Positions 35,629-43,536 of a DNA stretch of 64,000 nucleotides are shown one piece after another. How positions within the stretch are numbered: position 1 is the first letter of the stretch; every line of letters starts with the position of its first letter. A program made the translations under genes and the position numbers. Under the pieces are notes generated by a model, which saw only the letters and a program-made list of their open reading frames with translations, ran no database searches and was not told the DNA's origin. This DNA is from Duncaniella sp. (GTDB taxonomy: Bacteria; Bacteroidota; Bacteroidia; Bacteroidales; Muribaculaceae), in contig JAMPEV010000001.1 in the NCBI GenBank assembly GCA_023664955.1, forward strand, positions 1,606,620 to 1,670,619. Direction: 5' to 3'.

Positions 35629-36510
35629 TTAGTCAACTTGAATAACGAGGAAATTAGAGAGTTGCCAGAACTTTGTCGGGTCGGTAATCTTTATAACTTT
35701 CTGGTTGTTGACATCGTCAATCTGGTAGGATTCGGATGGCTGAGAAGTAAGAATTTTAGCCTTCTTACTGTGAGTGGGGATCTCTGTGAGGGTACGCTTG
35801 TCACCAACAGTGAAATAACTTTCGTCAAAGTCGCCCTTCATCACTTTTGTCTTGCGGAGGAATCCTGACTGGAGGATTTTCTTTTCCTTAAGCTCTTTGC
35901 TTGTTCCGATAGCATAGAAACATTCGTTAAGCTCGTTGGTGGCAGCCGTGGCCTCTTCGATAGCAGCATCCTTCTGGGCGCGCTCCTCGGTCAAACCTGA
36001 GTTAAGAGAATCAACGGCAGTGTTAAGGTCGATTACGGTGGTGCTGAGTTCCTCTATTTTAATATTTGCGGTAGCAAGTTGGTTGGTAAGTGTTGCTATT
36101 TCAGTCTGTTGCTCAGCTATTTGCGATTTAAGGTTCGAGATAGTACGCTTGAGGGTAGAATTCTCTCCTCCGGTAGCCTCAAGTTTCTTTTCGAGTTCTT
36201 CGAGACGCTGTCTACGCTCCTGAAGAGACTGCTGAATAGCAATCATATCATTCTTAATCTGAGCCTTACGGGAAGCTGACTCACCGCCTAAATTCTCGGG
36301 GGTTGAAATAATCTTTTCGAGGTCCTTAATTTGAGCCATACCGTCGGAAATGTCGTTAACGAGAACGAGAAGGCTGTCCTGTGTGGCAAGGGTCTCACGG
36401 AGGTCGCCTTTAAGCTGCTCGTTTTCTGCCTGGGCATTTTTTAGTTTATCGCCGTTACATCCTGTAAGTAGCGTTGCAGCAACAACTGCGATTGAAACAA
36501 TTTTTTTCAT
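35629..36510 (-). CDS. Coiled-coil lipoprotein of unknown function
   Basis: 293 residues from the ATG at 36510. The N-terminus is a lipoprotein signal with lipobox LLTGC (Cys about residue 18), so the protein is lipid-anchored. Residues about 22-195 are almost wholly coiled coil, including LKSQIAEQQTEIATLTNQL. The end (about 205-293) is globular, with CFYAIGTSKELKEKKILQ and IPTHSKKAKILTSQ. An in-frame extension to 36582 would hide the signal and is rejected. Not recognised beyond this. It lies 75 bases after rsmI on the same strand. Confidence 0.85.
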   Translation of the reverse strand: MKKIVSIAVVAATLLTGCNGDKLKNAQAENEQLKGDLRETLATQDSLLVLVNDISDGMAQIKDLEKIISTPENLGGESASRKAQIKNDMIAIQQSLQERRQRLEELEKKLEATGGENSTLKRTISNLKSQIAEQQTEIATLTNQLATANIKIEELSTTVIDLNTAVDSLNSGLTEERAQKDAAIEEATAATNELNECFYAIGTSKELKEKKILQSGFLRKTKVMKGDFDESYFTVGDKRTLTEIPTHSKKAKILTSQPSESYQIDDVNNQKVIKITDPTKFWQLSNFLVIQVD

Positions 36511-36585
36511 AGAAATTTGTTGAAAAGTGAAAAGATTCAAAACACAATTATAAGTCTGATTATCAGTCATTATATCAACCAAACA

Positions 36586-37296
36586 TTAATCTTTGTATTT
36601 ATTTTTATGTATTTTAGGTGTATCGTCATCCTTCGCACCCAAAATTATAACAATTTCTCCCTTAGGAAGGTTTTCAGTGAAGTAATCTTTCAGCTCTTTA
36701 AGTGTGCCGCACACAGTTGTGTCATATATCTTAGATATTTCTCGCGACACTGATGCAGGTCTATCCTCGCCACACACGGTGATCAGTTGCTCGAGGGTCT
36801 TTACGAGTCTGACAGGTGATTCGTATATAATAGAAGTGCAATCGCTGGCAGCGATACGTTCGAGTCTTGTTGCCCTCCCTTTTTTCTGAGGCAGAAATCC
36901 TTCAAAAGTGAAACGGTCAGTAGGCAATCCGGAATTAACCAACGCCGGAACAAAAGCCGTAGGTCCCGGAAGAGTCTCAACAGGGATGCCTTCACGGCGA
37001 CATTCACGAGTGAGAAGGAATCCGGGGTCGCTGATGCCGGGTGTACCTGCATCGGATATCAAAGCTATATCTTCGCCGGCGAGAAGGCAGTCAATGATTG
37101 GGCGTACGGTGGTGTGTTCGTTAAACTTATGGTGGCTCGAACAAGGTGTGGTAATGTCAAAATGACGGAGAAGATGTGAAGATGTACGGGTATCCTCTGC
37201 ATAAATTTGTGCGACAGACTTCAAAACTTCTACAGCACGCGGAGTCATGTCGGCCATATTGCCTACTGGGGTGGGGACAATGTAGAGCTTTGCCAT
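36586..37296 (-). CDS. rsmI: 16S rRNA (cytidine-1402-2'-O)-methyltransferase
   Basis: 236 residues, tetrapyrrole-methylase fold that uses SAM to 2'-O-methylate C1402 in the ribosomal P site. Start LYIVPTPVGNMADMTPRA, then EDTRTSSHLLRHF, ALISDAGTPGISDPG (SAM loop), TLPGPTAFVPALVNSGL and FEGFLPQKKGRAT are all family-typical. It is embedded in a minus-strand series with an unknown gene 13 bases upstream. Confidence 0.96.
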   Translation of the reverse strand: MAKLYIVPTPVGNMADMTPRAVEVLKSVAQIYAEDTRTSSHLLRHFDITTPCSSHHKFNEHTTVRPIIDCLLAGEDIALISDAGTPGISDPGFLLTRECRREGIPVETLPGPTAFVPALVNSGLPTDRFTFEGFLPQKKGRATRLERIAASDCTSIIYESPVRLVKTLEQLITVCGEDRPASVSREISKIYDTTVCGTLKELKDYFTENLPKGEIVIILGAKDDDTPKIHKNKYKD

Positions 37297-37309
37297 AAGC
37301 TGAGAGAAA

Positions 37310-38020
37310 TTAGAAATGTTTCTTTACAATCTCCATAAATTCCTTTACATCCTCATTACCAGGATCCCAACAGAGGTCATTGTAGAAATACTCCTCGGCT
37401 TCGTCAAAGTCGCCCATCTGTGCGATGACATACAGGGTCTCGTCAAACTCATCCTGAGAATTGCGGAATAGTTCACGGCGAAAACGGAATTTATCGTTGA
37501 TTGTGAAGGCTTTGAAGATGTCACGAGCTCGGTCGCGGGCAAGTTTGTCCTCAAGGCGCAATGTTTCCTCCGCATCTTGCTTAGGCTCATCCTTCTCAAT
37601 GCGTTTATCAACTAGTACCGAAGGTATTGTAACTTCAGCTTTTGGAGCTGATGGTCCTGAAACTTCAGCCTTCATGGTAGACATTTGTGGATTAACCGGC
37701 TTACGGTATGCATCCCCTATTTCTTCTTCAATTGCAGCCTTGGCAATAGCTTTTTGGTCTAGGTCAGGATTCTCCTGGAAAGCGTCCTCTGTTTCCTCTT
37801 CAATCACGGCTTCAACTAATGCCTCCTGATCGGGAGTGGGAGTGTGTACCGGGACAGGAATATCAGCTTGAGACGGTAGATATGAAGCAAGACGACGGAT
37901 TTTGCCCTCCAATAGTTTAGTCATTTCAGGTGATGCCTCTTCACCACGGTTGATGTGGAGCATCAAGAGTCCCTCTATTTCATATGTGAGATTAAGAAGA
38001 GAAATATAGTCTGTTGCCAT
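37310..38020 (-). CDS. Hypothetical protein with acidic repeats
   Basis: 236 residues, not recognised. The first 45 residues form a helical region (DYISLLNLTYEIEGLLML). The middle (about 55-150) is a disordered acidic linker with a repeated phrase, EALVEAVIEEETEDAFQ then KAIAKAAIEEEIGDAYR, suggesting internal duplication. The last 75 residues are a compact helical domain (ARDIFKAFTINDKFRFRREL, DEAEEYFYNDL). No signal peptide, so probably cytoplasmic. It lies 26 bases after dacB and 13 before rsmI. Confidence 0.75.
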   Translation of the reverse strand: MATDYISLLNLTYEIEGLLMLHINRGEEASPEMTKLLEGKIRRLASYLPSQADIPVPVHTPTPDQEALVEAVIEEETEDAFQENPDLDQKAIAKAAIEEEIGDAYRKPVNPQMSTMKAEVSGPSAPKAEVTIPSVLVDKRIEKDEPKQDAEETLRLEDKLARDRARDIFKAFTINDKFRFRRELFRNSQDEFDETLYVIAQMGDFDEAEEYFYNDLCWDPGNEDVKEFMEIVKKHF

Positions 38021-38046
38021 ATATCAGTTCAGTGTTTAGTAGAATT

Positions 38047-39402
38047 CTATTGCAAACTTACATTAAATTTTTCTAATAGCAAACGTTGAATGTCATTTTT
38101 TAAAGCTGCCCTGCTGCATCGGAATTTGTTAACCATGAATACTACAATATGTGAGGGCTTCCCTTCTTCATCGAGGACATACCCGGCATATGACTGCACC
38201 CCCTTCATCGAACCGGTTTTCATAGCAACCCGGCCCTCCAAGGGGGATTGTGCGAGGAAATTCTTCATTGTTCCGTCATAACCGGCTTTGGGAAAGAGAG
38301 AAACATAATCGTCAATGAAGTCATCGTAAAGCATATATTTGTAGACATCTCCGAGAAAACGGGCTGTCAGACGATTGTCGCGTGACAAGCCGCTACCATC
38401 CACGATGTTGACTCCATGAGCACTGATTCCGGCAAGCGTCCACACCGATTCTTCCTCTCTAATAGCGTCCGCACGAGTGCCGCCGGGGGTTATGGCTCTC
38501 AACATCCCTTCTGCCAAAAGATTATCAGAACGGAACATCAGACTCTGCATTATTTCCCCAAATGTTGGCGACTTATGACTATAAATAAGCCTTGACTGAG
38601 TGGAATGTCCAATCTTCTGGTTTTCGACTTTTATATCATTTTCATCCAATGTGGACAAAACCTCATATTGCATCGCTTTCCAGGGATAAGGCATTGAAAA
38701 TGTATCACTTATTCCTCGTTTAACGTTTCCGCTAATAAGGAACGTCTCCGAGCCATCTTTGCGGTCTACTTTGACATTTCGCTGGCCGGGATGTGAAAAA
38801 GAAAATTTTAAATCAGGGACAAAAGGCTCCGATTTCTTCGAGGGAAGACGTAAACGGAATTTATTATCACGGAAATTAGCTCCTTGCAGCCGTGCTCCGT
38901 AGTACCATGGTATATCCTCGGCCATCCAACCGGGGGGAGTGGTGGCATCAGGGAAGTTGGATTGGTCAATTACCACCTGCCCTTTAATTTTGTTAACCCC
39001 AACGCGTTTAAGGGCCGCTGTGATACTATCGGCAAAACCTTGGGTTTCCGGAAAAAACTGTGACTCAATCGTCGGGTCGCCGCAAGTTTTCACTATCAAA
39101 TCACCTTCAAGCACACCGTCACTCACCACCCCTTCTATAACCACATGTGTGGTAAATTGCTCCTCCGAGTCAGCAAGATTTAACAGAGAAGCAACCGTCA
39201 CTGATTTCATAACTGATGCCGGTATTAGGGCTTTATCAATATTTTCCGACACAATATCCCTACCAAATCGCAAGTCATGGATAAGAATGGCGGTTTGTGT
39301 GGTGTCAATCCCTTTAACCCTCAAAGGGAAGGCGTTGAGATTGAAGGAGATAATACATAAAAGAAGTGTTGTCAGTGTGTTGTAGAGTTTATGGCTATTC
39401 AT
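38047..39402 (-). CDS. dacB: D-alanyl-D-alanine carboxypeptidase/endopeptidase (PBP4 family)
   Basis: 451 residues. Signal peptide (about 1-24). The three penicillin-binding motifs are visible: IPASVMKSVT (SxxK, nucleophile Ser), SGLSRDN (SxN) and MKTGSM (KTG). The insert between the first two motifs (about 90-300) matches the class C low-mass PBP4 plan. It trims or cleaves cross-linked peptidoglycan in the periplasm. A hairpin at 39408-39462 separates it from the DUF1846 gene upstream, so a separate promoter or partial read-through is likely. Confidence 0.92.
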   Translation of the reverse strand: MNSHKLYNTLTTLLLCIISFNLNAFPLRVKGIDTTQTAILIHDLRFGRDIVSENIDKALIPASVMKSVTVASLLNLADSEEQFTTHVVIEGVVSDGVLEGDLIVKTCGDPTIESQFFPETQGFADSITAALKRVGVNKIKGQVVIDQSNFPDATTPPGWMAEDIPWYYGARLQGANFRDNKFRLRLPSKKSEPFVPDLKFSFSHPGQRNVKVDRKDGSETFLISGNVKRGISDTFSMPYPWKAMQYEVLSTLDENDIKVENQKIGHSTQSRLIYSHKSPTFGEIMQSLMFRSDNLLAEGMLRAITPGGTRADAIREEESVWTLAGISAHGVNIVDGSGLSRDNRLTARFLGDVYKYMLYDDFIDDYVSLFPKAGYDGTMKNFLAQSPLEGRVAMKTGSMKGVQSYAGYVLDEEGKPSHIVVFMVNKFRCSRAALKNDIQRLLLEKFNVSLQ

Positions 39403-39407
39403 GAGAG

Positions 39408-39462
39408 TGAAAAATATCGCATCTCAATGGCAAGTCAAGGTGGACGAAGCCGTTGAGATGCG
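39408..39462 (-). terminator. Hairpin after the DUF1846 gene
   Basis: CGCATCTCAA and TTGAGATGCG are exact complements with a 25-base loop. On the minus strand the stem is followed by ATATTTTTCAC, a moderate T tract. It lies between the DUF1846 stop and the dacB start. Confidence 0.6.
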
Positions 39463-39476
39463 TATTATGGGATTTC

Positions 39477-40943
39477 TTACTTAGTTTTCTTAGCGGGGTC
39501 GCAGGTAAGTCCTACTCCGAGTTTTTTAAATATCTTGTGGTCAACTTCGCCGAGCATAACGGTAGAATGGACTTGGCATCCGTTCAATTCCGGAAGCATT
39601 TCAAGGGCGTGTCGGCAATTTTCATCACGAGTACTCAGCACGGCTAACGCCACGAGAACCTCATCGGTGTGTAGGCGCGGATTATGGCTGCGGAGATAAT
39701 TGATTTTTGTATGCTGAATTGGTTCAATCATAGCTTGAGGAATCAACTTTACAGAGTGGTCGATACCGGCAAGATGCTTTATGGCGTTAAGAATTAGAGC
39801 TGCACTGGGACCGAGTAGTTCGCTCGTCTCTGCCGTGATGATAGTGCCGTCGGCAAGTTCAATTGCCGAGCAGGGCACACCGCTACGTTCAGCACGTTCT
39901 CTTGCCGCGGTTACAGGTCGGCGGTAGGAAGGGGCAATCTTTGCTTGCTTGAAAAGAAGTGCGATTTTATTGACCTCTGCATCATTACCGTCACCCTGTG
40001 CGAGTTGATTTAGGGCGGTGAAATATCGGCGAATTATCTCATTCTTAGAGGCCTCACAGCACACTTCATCGTCATTTATACAGAAACCTACCATGTTCAC
40101 TCCCATATCGGTAGGAGATTTATATGGGTTTTCACCATATATACCTTCAAACAGAGAGTTAAGCACGGGGAATATTTCTATGTCACGATTATAGTTAATG
40201 GCTGTTTTTCCGTATGCTTCCAAGTGGAAAGGATCGATCATGTTGATATCGTTAAGGTCGGCAGTTGCGGCCTCGTATGCGATATTCACAGGATGTTTCA
40301 ACGGCAGACTCCACACGGGGAAAGTCTCAAACTTAGCATACCCTGCCTCTATGCCACGCTTATGCTCATTGTAAAGCTGACTTAGACACACTGCCATCTT
40401 ACCGCTTCCCGGACCTGGGGCTGTGACGATGACGAGCGGCCGAGTTGTAACCACATAGTCGTTCTTTCCGAATCCTTCGTCGGAGTCTATCAGCTGAACA
40501 TTGGTAGGATAGCCATCGATGGTGTAGTGGTAATACGTGGTGATACCCATGCGTTCAAGCCGGGCACGAAATGTGTCGGCACTGCTCTGTCCATTGTAAT
40601 GAGTTATTACCACTGAGCTAACGAGGAAGCCCCTATTCATGAACTCCTTGCGGAGACGAAGCACATCCATGTCATAGGTGATACCAAGGTCGTTACGCAC
40701 CTTATTCTTCTCGATGTCAAGAGCACTGATTACTATCACAATCTCAGCGTGGTCGCTAAGTTGTGAGAACATTCTTAACTTGCTATCGGGCTGAAATCCA
40801 GGGAGCACACGGCTCGCATGATAGTCATCAAACAGTTTACCTCCCAATTCGAGGTAAAGCTTGTTGCCGAACTGAGCTATTCTTTCTCTGATATGTTCGG
40901 ACTGAATCTTGAGATATTTCTCGTTATCAAAACCATACTTCAT
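39477..40943 (-). CDS. DUF1846 family protein
   Basis: 488 residues from the ATG at 40943. It begins MKYGFDNEKYLKIQSEHIR and contains GGKLFDDYHASRVLPGF and TAPGPGSGKMAVCLSQLY, which resembles a nucleotide-binding loop, both typical of DUF1846, a conserved family of unknown function found in anaerobes and lactic-acid bacteria. No signal peptide, so cytoplasmic. The start is fixed by family alignment and by a -7 box that covers the alternative TTG at 40955; the predicted transcript start is only a few bases before the ATG. Confidence 0.88.
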   Translation of the reverse strand: MKYGFDNEKYLKIQSEHIRERIAQFGNKLYLELGGKLFDDYHASRVLPGFQPDSKLRMFSQLSDHAEIVIVISALDIEKNKVRNDLGITYDMDVLRLRKEFMNRGFLVSSVVITHYNGQSSADTFRARLERMGITTYYHYTIDGYPTNVQLIDSDEGFGKNDYVVTTRPLVIVTAPGPGSGKMAVCLSQLYNEHKRGIEAGYAKFETFPVWSLPLKHPVNIAYEAATADLNDINMIDPFHLEAYGKTAINYNRDIEIFPVLNSLFEGIYGENPYKSPTDMGVNMVGFCINDDEVCCEASKNEIIRRYFTALNQLAQGDGNDAEVNKIALLFKQAKIAPSYRRPVTAARERAERSGVPCSAIELADGTIITAETSELLGPSAALILNAIKHLAGIDHSVKLIPQAMIEPIQHTKINYLRSHNPRLHTDEVLVALAVLSTRDENCRHALEMLPELNGCQVHSTVMLGEVDHKIFKKLGVGLTCDPAKKTK

Positions 40944-40952
40944 AACGGATTG

Positions 40953-40984
40953 CAAAGTTAACGCATTTTAGCATACTTCGCAAT
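40953..40984 (-). promoter_or_regulatory. Promoter of the DUF1846 gene, near-leaderless
   Basis: On the minus strand ATTG (40984-40981), 20 bases, then TAACTTTG (40960-40953). The ATG begins nine bases after the box, so the message should have almost no leader and no ribosome-binding site. Confidence 0.6.
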
Positions 40985-41028
40985 AGCATGGTGAGAAAAA
41001 GCGATGATGTCAGTAAATATTTTTTACC

Positions 41029-43164
41029 TTATGACTGTTTGTTGGACTGGCGGTATTTATTAGGGAGTAGTCCGAACGCTTCTTTAAAACTGGCAGAGAA
41101 ATATTTAGCAGAGGAAAAGCCTGTCTGAATGGCGATATCAGGTATAGGTATTTCTGTTTCTTTCAGTAGTTTAGCTGCTGCCGAAAGCCTCATTTCCTTG
41201 ATGTAAACTGAAGGTGACCGCCCATGGATAGTCTGCATCTTTCTGTATAGGTTGGTACGATCCATTGCCATATCTTGACTTAGAGTCACCACTGATAATT
41301 TCTCATCACCAAGATGGTTAATGATTATTTTATTGACACGATCCACGAATTCCTTGTCAGCTGCAGCAACTTTCCTGGATTTTGACAGAGAATCTTCATT
41401 GTATTTTGCCAACATCGATTCGCATTTTCTCTCAATGTCAGCATTAGGATATGGATTATCGTTATATGAAGGGGTGTCAAGCGGACCTTCTGAATTGGCT
41501 GATGCATCATCGTTTAGCTTACTCAGTGTTACTTTTTTACGTCGTGATAGACACACGGCAAGCACAACAACTACAATGCACGATACTATGATAATCAAAT
41601 AAATGTGCAGATGCGAATTATATTCATCATTAAAACGACTGAACCTTTCCGATGGATATCGATAAATCACATGATTTTCATCAGATATATATGTGGGATT
41701 TACAATTATAGTGCCTCCGGAATAACCGGTAATAATCCGTCCCATAGAATCCCTAACAAGAGCCTGAGAATATAATTCCGAACCGTTAAGATTTAAACCA
41801 TCAAGAATACCGAGGGTTAGGACCTCAAAACGGTCAGAGCCGGTGTGCCTCATTCTTGATAACGATGTGGCAGTTGTGAACCACACCTCATTGATTGAAG
41901 CCGTACTATCATTTTTGAGCGAACCTGAATAAGGCACGACAATGACACTTTGCACACCATTGGATGGGAGACCAATATTTTTAGCAAGCAAAGCGACTAT
42001 ATGGTCAGCACTGTCAAGAATCATCAGTCCATTTGATGTGCCAAGATAAAGATAGTGATTCAGTGAATCTACCGCACTACAATTTACACCTCCTGGAGCA
42101 AGTTTATGTCCAAGGTCAGCAGCGCGTGGTGAGATATAGTTTTTTGAAAGTGAATAAGGATAAGAGGATGAGTCCATCTTAACTATATGCTGTCGGCTGG
42201 AATTACCGTAACGAATCCCGTTACGCTTTGTCCCAATCCAAAGCCCACTGTCCTGATCAAGAGCAATTCGGAAGATTTCATCATCAACGCCGTCAAATTC
42301 GTATATTATCTCACCCTTTTCCGTTACTAAATAGTCATGAATTACCTTGTCGATAGCTATTGTCTCCCATGTCCATTTTACCGTGTCGAGTGAGGAAATA
42401 AAGATTTTTTCCCTCTTGGAACTGCAATGTAAGGAAGTAAAAAGCTTGCTATTGCCCCATTTGGCTCCGGCATTTGTTTGAAGGAATTTTATCTTTGGCA
42501 GATTAGGTGGACCCTTGTAAACCAACATTCCCGTTGACAGACTAATTACACAAACGTTTGCATCTTCATAACATAGGAATAGGTAATCATCTTTATTATA
42601 AATAGCGTAGGGAAGTTCGCTGCTTATACTACCAATATCGGCTATTGGAATCCCGACACCATCTTGAAATTTATTCAATATAAATAAGGTGTCAATCATC
42701 CATACATGTTGGCTATCATCAACATATATATCGAAAATATTTTCTTTGATTTCCGGAGGAAGCACTTGCATCGTTACATCCTCAAGGCTTACAGGGTCAT
42801 AAATATGCAACGTTTCTACAGGTTCCAGTTGAGTAGCAGGCATTTTTAGCCAGATATTGCCAATACTGTCGCGTGACATCTGACGAGCTTTACCACTTGA
42901 CCGCAGAAGAAGACCTTTAGAATTTTCTATCCGCATGGAAAAGAACGAGTTGCCGTCAAATATATTGATATAAGCCGCAGTGGCAATCGCCATCCGTCCG
43001 TCGGGAAGGGGGCAGAACGCTCGAATCCTGCTCTCCGAAAGTCCATGGCGCATATCAATAGAAATCATTTCCTCAGTGCCAGATTCGCTATATGGTTTGA
43101 CACGAATCTGTGCGATTGATAGAAGTGACCACAAAATGACATGTACTGTGAGCAGGAATCTCAT
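41029..43164 (-). CDS. Membrane-spanning propeller-sensor AraC-type regulator without kinase or receiver
   Basis: 711 residues from the ATG at 43164. Signal/anchor (about 1-18), a large periplasmic sensor (about 20-530) with two-component-propeller-like strands (DSIGNIWLKMP, DQDSGLWIGTKRNGI, YLGTSNGLMIL), one transmembrane helix (YLIIIVSCIVVVVLAVCL), a short linker, then a C-terminal AraC-type double HTH (LSVVTLSQDMAMDRTNLYRK, IPDIAIQTGFSSAKYFSASF). Hybrid two-component proteins of this order normally carry histidine kinase and receiver domains between; both are missing, so it would bind DNA directly from the membrane, as proposed for SusR-type regulators. A -7 box at 43200-43207 rules out the upstream start at 43233. 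It is divergent from the esterase gene. Confidence 0.85.
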   Translation of the reverse strand: MRFLLTVHVILWSLLSIAQIRVKPYSESGTEEMISIDMRHGLSESRIRAFCPLPDGRMAIATAAYINIFDGNSFFSMRIENSKGLLLRSSGKARQMSRDSIGNIWLKMPATQLEPVETLHIYDPVSLEDVTMQVLPPEIKENIFDIYVDDSQHVWMIDTLFILNKFQDGVGIPIADIGSISSELPYAIYNKDDYLFLCYEDANVCVISLSTGMLVYKGPPNLPKIKFLQTNAGAKWGNSKLFTSLHCSSKREKIFISSLDTVKWTWETIAIDKVIHDYLVTEKGEIIYEFDGVDDEIFRIALDQDSGLWIGTKRNGIRYGNSSRQHIVKMDSSSYPYSLSKNYISPRAADLGHKLAPGGVNCSAVDSLNHYLYLGTSNGLMILDSADHIVALLAKNIGLPSNGVQSVIVVPYSGSLKNDSTASINEVWFTTATSLSRMRHTGSDRFEVLTLGILDGLNLNGSELYSQALVRDSMGRIITGYSGGTIIVNPTYISDENHVIYRYPSERFSRFNDEYNSHLHIYLIIIVSCIVVVVLAVCLSRRKKVTLSKLNDDASANSEGPLDTPSYNDNPYPNADIERKCESMLAKYNEDSLSKSRKVAAADKEFVDRVNKIIINHLGDEKLSVVTLSQDMAMDRTNLYRKMQTIHGRSPSVYIKEMRLSAAAKLLKETEIPIPDIAIQTGFSSAKYFSASFKEAFGLLPNKYRQSNKQS

Positions 43165-43199
43165 GATAAAATACAATAAGTATACAATCTTTTCGCCTA

Positions 43200-43207
43200 C
43201 AAATGTA
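43200..43207 (-). promoter_or_regulatory. -7 box of the propeller-AraC gene
   Basis: Reads TACATTTG on the minus strand, full match to TAnnTTTG, 36 bases before the ATG at 43164. Confidence 0.55.
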
Positions 43208-43336
43208 CCTGATTTTTTCCGAAAATGATGCATAATAATGCCGAAAATGTTGCAAAAGCACTCTTTTTTTTGATAATTTCAACAAATATGTCCACAATTA
43301 ACAACGTGGCAGGAACTATCACTAAAAATACAATTA

Positions 43337-43344
43337 TACCTTTG
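43337..43344 (+). promoter_or_regulatory. -7 box of the esterase-deacetylase gene
   Basis: TACCTTTG, full match to TAnnTTTG. The leader to the ATG at 43537 would be about 185 bases. The divergent gap 43165-43536 holds this box and the opposite one; the AraC-type protein probably binds between them, but I see no clear direct repeat. Confidence 0.5.
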
Positions 43345-43536
43345 CGACATCAAAAATCCAGTGAACGTAAAAAATAAATAGTGACAGGATTCGCAGTTAT
43401 CATTGAGCAGATATGTCTCTTCTGAATGAAGGCTTTTACCGAGCTAAATAACCGAATGAACAACGACGTAAAGGCCAATGAGAATAAGCAAAGTGTCACA
43501 AGTTATTTTTTTGAAGTTCACTTAAATCGTTTCATC

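Noticed and set aside
37310-38020. Acidic repeats as a sign of a frameshifted or fused gene
   Set aside because: The frame is continuous, both ends are sensible and the repeat is short; simple internal duplication is enough.
43426-43536. N-terminal extension of the esterase-deacetylase by 37 residues
   Set aside because: It would place the signal peptide inside the protein; the ATG at 43537 gives a normal secretion signal.
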